DNA of 64,000 nt from Hyparrhenia diplandra (Eukaryota; Streptophyta; Magnoliopsida; Poales; Poaceae). The translations under genes were made by a program, and so were the position numbers. The stretch lies in contig JADLZK010007647.1 in assembly GCA_015847255.1 (NCBI GenBank), positions 558,001 through 622,000 of the forward strand. Direction: 5' to 3'. The notes under the pieces were generated by a model. That model was not told where the DNA came from and did not search any database. It worked only from the letters and a program-made list of their open reading frames with translations. Below are positions 58,920 through 64,000 of the stretch, piece after piece (the stretch's first letter is position 1; every line of letters begins with the position of its first letter).

Positions 58920-61900
58920 TTTTTGTCAATAACAACACTCAAAATCGAAACATTGAATTAGCTACTTAGATCAAAGGAACTATCTAGCTAGATTAATGAA
59001 ATAAGCACTATTAAAAATTTCTGGCTAACATTTGGGGACAACTGCTGCATCTAGTGGTCCTTCCAAAAGCTTATACACGAATAATCAAAAACAGCCATGT
59101 GATTTATTCTAATTAATTTCAACTAGGCTTTTTAAATGGGTCACTCGTGAGAGCCCTTGGCCAAACCAAGCACGGCCCAATCCTAACTGAAGTTTTTAAG
59201 CGTGCATATCATTTGAAGTTGATTCCACGCGCTGTTCCGCCATTTCAAGATGAATTTGTATCCACCATGGCCCCGACCTATGTCAATAGAATGCAAGACA
59301 ATCAAGCTCCTTTTGTGGTGGCTTCCTCTCAAGGTTTGCAGACATAGATCTCCTTATCCATGTTCACCTTCATGCCGAGAAAACTGAAATCATTGTCAGT
59401 GAACTTGGATACAATGTTAGCTTTGATTCCTCAATGCCGCCCATTCACATGAGGCACCAATGGTGATCAAGGCAGACCCACTACTACTCTATTACCAGCG
59501 GTCAAATCATCAGTGGTCAGTGATGAGATAGAGAAGTGAGAGGTAGAGCCATGTGCAAGTTCAGAATCACTACTTTGGGATGGGATCTTAGGGTGAAATG
59601 CAAACTGCTAGAGGAGGATCGATGACGGCACTCCGTTTTATATATGCTCCTGATGAGGATCTGGTTGGCTATATATATATATAAGGTGATTTTAGAACCG
59701 GCGTGCCGACAGTGGCAAATGATATTAATGAACAGGAGGAGACCGGCCTGCACGATCTGACCTAAACCGGACCTACCAACCATGGTAATTTGAATTAAAT
59801 GAAATTAAGTGAAAATGCATGTGAACTAAATTAGTTGTTGAATCAATGAAATTAAGTAGTTTTAATACGACTATGTAGGACTAATGCTAACAATATATAT
59901 AGGGAAATAAATACTATGAAATATTTGTAACAGGATTGAAAATATGATGTGCATGTGGGGCAGCAAGATCCTAACAGATCGATAATGTATAGAAAGTACG
60001 GATGATGTTTACTTGTTGCTAGGATCTCATGAGAGGAGACAACGCCACAATAGTTTCTTCTTATCCTTCGTTGGTAGGAAATTCTTCTCGTTGACATCTA
60101 CAATCTTCTTGCATTAATGGCTGTGATTGGCACGTAAATTGTCTTCTATTCTATGTGCAGAAACAATGCAAAAATACATGACTAGCTTCATGTGACGCAT
60201 AGTAATTTAATTTGGCCGTCAACTTGTGTGCGTGCGTGCAAACACATGTAATAAATACCTACGCTAACACAGTCGTCATTAATTTCTCTTGTGTACTATT
60301 TAATTTTTTTGTAAAGTCATACTGTACTAGCTAGAACAATGATATCATGTATTTTTTGGACTGACGGAGTCCTATATTTTAGCGGCGGTCCTATATTTTT
60401 GGGACTTGAGTTGTCATCTAGCTAATGGGTCCTAGTAATTTTATGTTGCACGTTTAGTCCCCTAAACATCTATTGAGCACTCACCTAGTTCCAGATACAT
60501 TTAAATTGTGCATATACCTCGATGAAGATGGCACAAATTCTGAACCAGGTTTCTGTATTTTTGAAATACACACTTAGCTCCCTAAACTTGTACAACTATA
60601 CCACAGCTAGGCCAGGGACCCACAGATGGGACAACACTCGTTAGCATGCCTTTTATATATATAAAAACCTTGCTAATAGCAATAATGTTGCCATTCTGCT
60701 ATCATATCCATATGTCGCCCCTAGGTGTCACAAATAATTTCTCAATAAAAATACCTTGTAATTTTTTGTTACAAACAAGCTAAGTTGGATTTACATTAAA
60801 AAATCAGAACAATCCATGCTAACCTACTCCTGAACAGTACATGCTCACCATATCTCCTCCCACAAGGATGCAAGGTTTTGTAAAGCCACAACAAGTACAA
60901 TCGCTTGGATACAAACGGTATGTGTCCCGCATGGGGTCGCCGATTGCCCAAAGATCCCCGCCATGGCAGAACCCCAGCCGCCACCAGGAGTTGCCGCGAG
61001 GATGGGAATGGGAGGGTGCCAGGGCTAGGTGAAGACAGGTGCACTGCGGCACACATCCAGTTGGAGGTCCTGGCTGATGGTGAGGTTTCTCTGTTTAAGG
61101 GAGCACATCATACTTCTCCATACCTGATACCTCGCATACCGAACCAGGCTTACCAAATTTCCAATTCTTGTTACAAGAAACTCCCATTGACCTCTCGATT
61201 TTAATGGAAGTCACCACCTACCATTGAGCTTACCTTGACTGCTCGGTGTCCTTATTATATATATACAACTCCTAAATAGGTGTGGGGCAGCTAAGAATTT
61301 ATTTCACAATAGAAATGTAAATACAGAATTTATTTATTTTATATAGGTGTGGGGCACTCTGGAGGACTAGAACCGCAACCTGAGCAAAACAGTTGCATGC
61401 GTACTCGGTGCTGCAACTCGGTTCATCAATTCACCATGGGAGAGTCATTAGCAAATCAACATATGGATTCACTGACGACATGTACAATCTGGAAGAGCAT
61501 CTACAAATAAAGGTCTCCTATACAGATGCTTTAATGGTGAGAGAAAAATACCACATCATCCATGAGCTCAACCTACAACACAGAAAATGGTTTCAATACA
61601 GGCATTAACAAATACAAATTTACAGAAGAGGTAGTAATAGGCTTGTTTTGATCCCACCGCGACTTGTGCCACATTTTATTCTACTTCTCAATTTTGCCCC
61701 ATGCTCAACAGTTCTAGTAGACGTACATGATCATTAACACACTCATTGGTTCTCTGCTCTTCATTTATTCTAAATCTATATACTGCTTTAATGGATCATA
61801 TAAACAAGCAGATGTATTTGATAAAATGTAGTTTAAGATTTCTTCAAATAAATGCCCAGAGTAAGTTGGGTTCGACACCAAGAAAAACAACATGTAACTG

Positions 61901-62640
61901 TCATGATACAATTTGTTTGGCGACTCCATTCAGACGAGCATGTTTCTCATTAAGTAGGTAGCTAAGCTGGAACACAACGCATGCTACATTTTGCAACATG
62001 GAATGAGTAATCGAAGAAGTAGGAAAAACAGCGAGGAGGCACTAAGCTATTACACCAAACAATTTTTGTGACCAAACAGCAAACAGTGTCACCAGCTTAG
62101 AGGCACTGGCTGCTATCAGGAGACTCGCCTCCTCTCTCCTCCCCGGCAATATCCAAGCGGGCATGGCAGCAAATATTCCAGTACACTGGATAATATAACC
62201 AGCAGGAAAGTTGAATCAAATGGACTTCATAGGTCCCGTCAGCAGTGATATCCTTTCACAGAGCCATTAATGTTCAACAGCTGAGTCATGCTGAATCCTA
62301 GCCCAGGCCCCAGAGGATACCTCTCTGGTGAATGAAACTGCACTCCTGACCAACTCGGATTTTTGTGACTCTTGTGATTTATCTTGTTGCATATTGCTCT
62401 GTACCTGATACTTCGCACGCCTAAACCTTGATATGAACAAATTTACCATCTTATTACTGAGAAGGCCCGTTCGCTTCATCTTATTGTTGGCTTGTTGCTT
62501 CTCTACCTTGATCCTAGTGTCACCTTATATACAACTCCAGACTCAGTTATATAGAAACTAGGAAAGACCAGTACACTGGATAATATAATATATGTGGAGG
62601 TAGGGATGATGGATTTATTTGTCAAGCCTAGGACTGGCCT
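58920..62640. repeat. Module C, copy 2 (C3)
   Basis: Counterpart of 25630-28150 and of 34040-35400. It includes GGCACAAATTCTGAACC, TTCTCAATTTTGCCC and the twice-repeated CCAGTACACTGGATAATATAA (about 62178 and 62570). Its edges are approximate. Confidence 0.7.
59250..59465 (+). pseudogene. Unrecognised C-terminal exon-like frame, copy in module C3
   Basis: Partner of 25994-26203. After a one-base indel near 59325-59345 the frame reads DIDLLIHVHLHAEKTEIIVS and then ELGYNVSFDSSMPPIHMRHQW is closed by the same TGA (59463-59465). Upstream, QDEFVSTMAPTYVNRMQ aligns with DELVSTQGLASVNRMQ in C1. The indel makes this copy a pseudogene. Confidence 0.45.
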
Positions 62641-62970
62641 GTGCCTGGCCCAACAAATTTTGTCCCGTACAGCGAAGGCAAGGTTCAACATGGTCCTGGC
62701 GGCGGAGGTGGCAAGGAAGACCATGTTCCCAGCAGCAGCAGCACCTGTCCCAAATGGTTGCGGCCATATATAGCCCCATGGCGGCGGTGGCTTCCTCCAT
62801 GGCTGTATATGGTACCTCGCGTTTTGTTGATCCGAGGGTTGCTTCCAATGGAAACAGCACCGGCAGGCTGATCTCCTTCCTTCAGTCGGTCGGTTGTGGG
62901 GTTTGATGTGTCCAATACCAACAAAGTCTGGTAGTATAGGCTTGTATTGTAATTGGATGAGCAGCAAAAA
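62600..62970. other. GC-rich block with open frames on both strands
   Basis: More GC-rich than its surroundings, with open frames on both strands (plus 62619-62906 and 62641-62871; minus 62967-62503). It may be a captured exon or 5' leader. I cannot choose a strand or name a product. It is not present in module C1. Confidence 0.3.
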
Positions 62971-63402
62971 TGTTGTACTATATATAAGTGTAAATTTAAG
63001 GTGCTTGGAGATAGTAGGAGTGTTCTCCGTTTTCTTAGACTAGTTAACTTGCACGTGCGGCACGCACGTGCCTAGATCTTTTTTCTTATGGAGTGCATCC
63101 ATAAGCATAGAAATAGCCTTTCCAAACTTAAACAAATTAAAAGCACGCCAAATGAACTTTGAAAAATGTCAATAAAATATAATTTGAACCATTGTATTTG
63201 AATCCTCAACAATAAAACAATATTGAATGGGACATTGTAATATCGTCAGTGTCTACAATTTGGATAAAACTGAGATTGGAACTATTTATTGAGACATTAT
63301 GCTATACATTTTCTTGCAAGGAGGCTTACAATATAAGGGTGAACAGTAGCAGTCACTGAGCCACCAAGTTGCAGTACAATCTATACCAACACCAATTTGT
63401 GT

Positions 63403-63678
63403 TGCCAAGTTGAGCAGCTCAAAATATAGTTTTATTCCTATAACATAGTATGCTCGTTGATGTTATTTTGTTGAGAAGGACCTGGCTTCCTTGAACCGAA
63501 GCAGAATGAAGGTGCAAGGGAGATCTCACACAATTTTTGCTGCCAAGTTGAGCAGCTCAAAATATAGTTTTATTCCTATAACATAGTATGCTCGTTGATG
63601 TTATTTTGTTGAGAAGGACCTGGCTTCCTTGAACCGAAGCAGAATGAAGGTGCAAGGGAGATCTCACACACGATTTGA
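63403..63678. repeat. 138 bp tandem duplication in Helitron-2
   Basis: TGCCAAGTTGAGCAGCTC begins at 63403 and again at 63541. The two units are nearly identical through AGATCTCACACA, so the duplication is recent (or an assembly artefact). Confidence 0.95.
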
Positions 63679-63731
63679 GCCATAGCCAACAATGTATTCC
63701 TGGACTCCAGTGACCGCTGCTCAACCTCCAT
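63576..63731 (-). pseudogene. Short exon-like open frame in Helitron-2
   Basis: ATG at 63731 opens 51 codons: MEVEQRSLESRNTLLAMAQI, then VCEISLAPSFCFGSRKPGPS and a stop at 63576. CAG GTT-like splice signals are not certain. The tandem duplication repeats its second half. It may be a captured gene exon or chance, and the product is unknown. Confidence 0.3.
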
Positions 63732-64000
63732 TAGCTGAATGTGTCAAACAAGAAGAAGAAATGATGTCAGCACTTTAAAAACTGCGTGGGTGTATAGAAC
63801 AAAAAGAAAACTAACACTTCCATATCTCAAGCAATAATTCCAAAAAAAAATCATGCAAGATATAACAACTAACAATTGAACCTTTTACCCAAGTACTGTA
63901 AGGACAATAGTGCACAAACACTTTCATCCAAAATCTCCTTGCATCCTCGTTTACTGATATGAAGCATCAGTGCCAAATGAAATTGACATGTTCACTATTA

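Larger units (their letters stand above)
63040..64000 (-). mobile_element. Helitron-2, 3' part (continues beyond the window)
   Basis: Minus-strand 3' end: the hairpin GGCACGTGCGTGCCGCACGTGC followed by AAGTTAACTAG, ending at 63040. Interior sequence AAGCATAGAAATAGC...AAAAGCACGCCA (63102 on) matches Helitron-1 at about 30329-30370, so both belong to one family. The 5' end is not in the window. Confidence 0.82.

Overview
The window looks like intergenic DNA from a grass (Poaceae) nuclear genome. It contains plant L1-type LINEs with Arg/Gly-rich, zinc-knuckle ORF1 proteins, a 12.3 kb En/Spm-type CACTA element with tnp2, DUF4218, DUF4216, TNP1-like and Ulp1-like remnants, Helitrons with grass-type ends, solo LTRs with 5 bp target-site duplications (TSDs), tRNA-derived SINEs and a grass-style F-box C-terminal fragment. 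I found no intact host gene and nothing prokaryotic. The genus cannot be fixed from the sequence alone. Almost every long open frame is either a transposon fragment or a chance frame.

The background is an old, diverged, mostly non-coding repeat array, which I call modules A, B and C. A core of about 250 bp recurs at least nine times: an anchor resembling CCTATTCCTGATACCTCTC, an AT-rich TATATA stretch, an AGAGAGCTCC box, and a box resembling CTATCAACATCAATCAATA. A lies at 1-13640 and 36360-42360, B at 13720-16360, 28240-33760 and 56820-58265, and C at 25630-28150 and 58920-62640 with a rearranged copy at 34040-35400. Because copies can be compared, each can serve as the empty site for insertions in the others.

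Insertions from left to right: LINE-1 at 2202-9640 (17 bp TSD); solo LTR at 9942-12246 (TSD ACTGG); a truncated third LINE at 15352-16124 (11 bp TSD) carrying a small CACTA MITE; LINE-2 at 17441-24848 (15 bp TSD); Helitron-1 at 29240-33266, whose empty site is seen in both other B copies and which appears to carry the first exons of a captured gene; solo LTR at 37094-37766 (TSD GTTCC); a CACTA-like non-autonomous element at 38285-39400 with an embedded tRNA-like sequence; a SINE at 43231-43384 (17 bp TSD); the CACTA element at 43921-56256 (TSD CCC); and a second Helitron from 63040 to the window end.

Within the CACTA element all coding remnants lie on the minus strand. In transcription order they are a viroplasmin/RNase H1 N-terminal-like domain, Transpos_assoc, tnp2 (split by a solo LTR with TSD ACATG), DUF4218, DUF4216, an internal block of terminal-like repeats followed by a GC-rich leader and telobox repeats, a TNP1-like (Transposase_24) frame and a Ulp1-like protease remnant. 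The internal terminal-like block suggests a composite or nested element. The least explained observations are the nine-copy core module, the reading frame kept between the two C copies, the viroplasmin-like domain in the CACTA element, and the exon-like sequences in the Helitrons.
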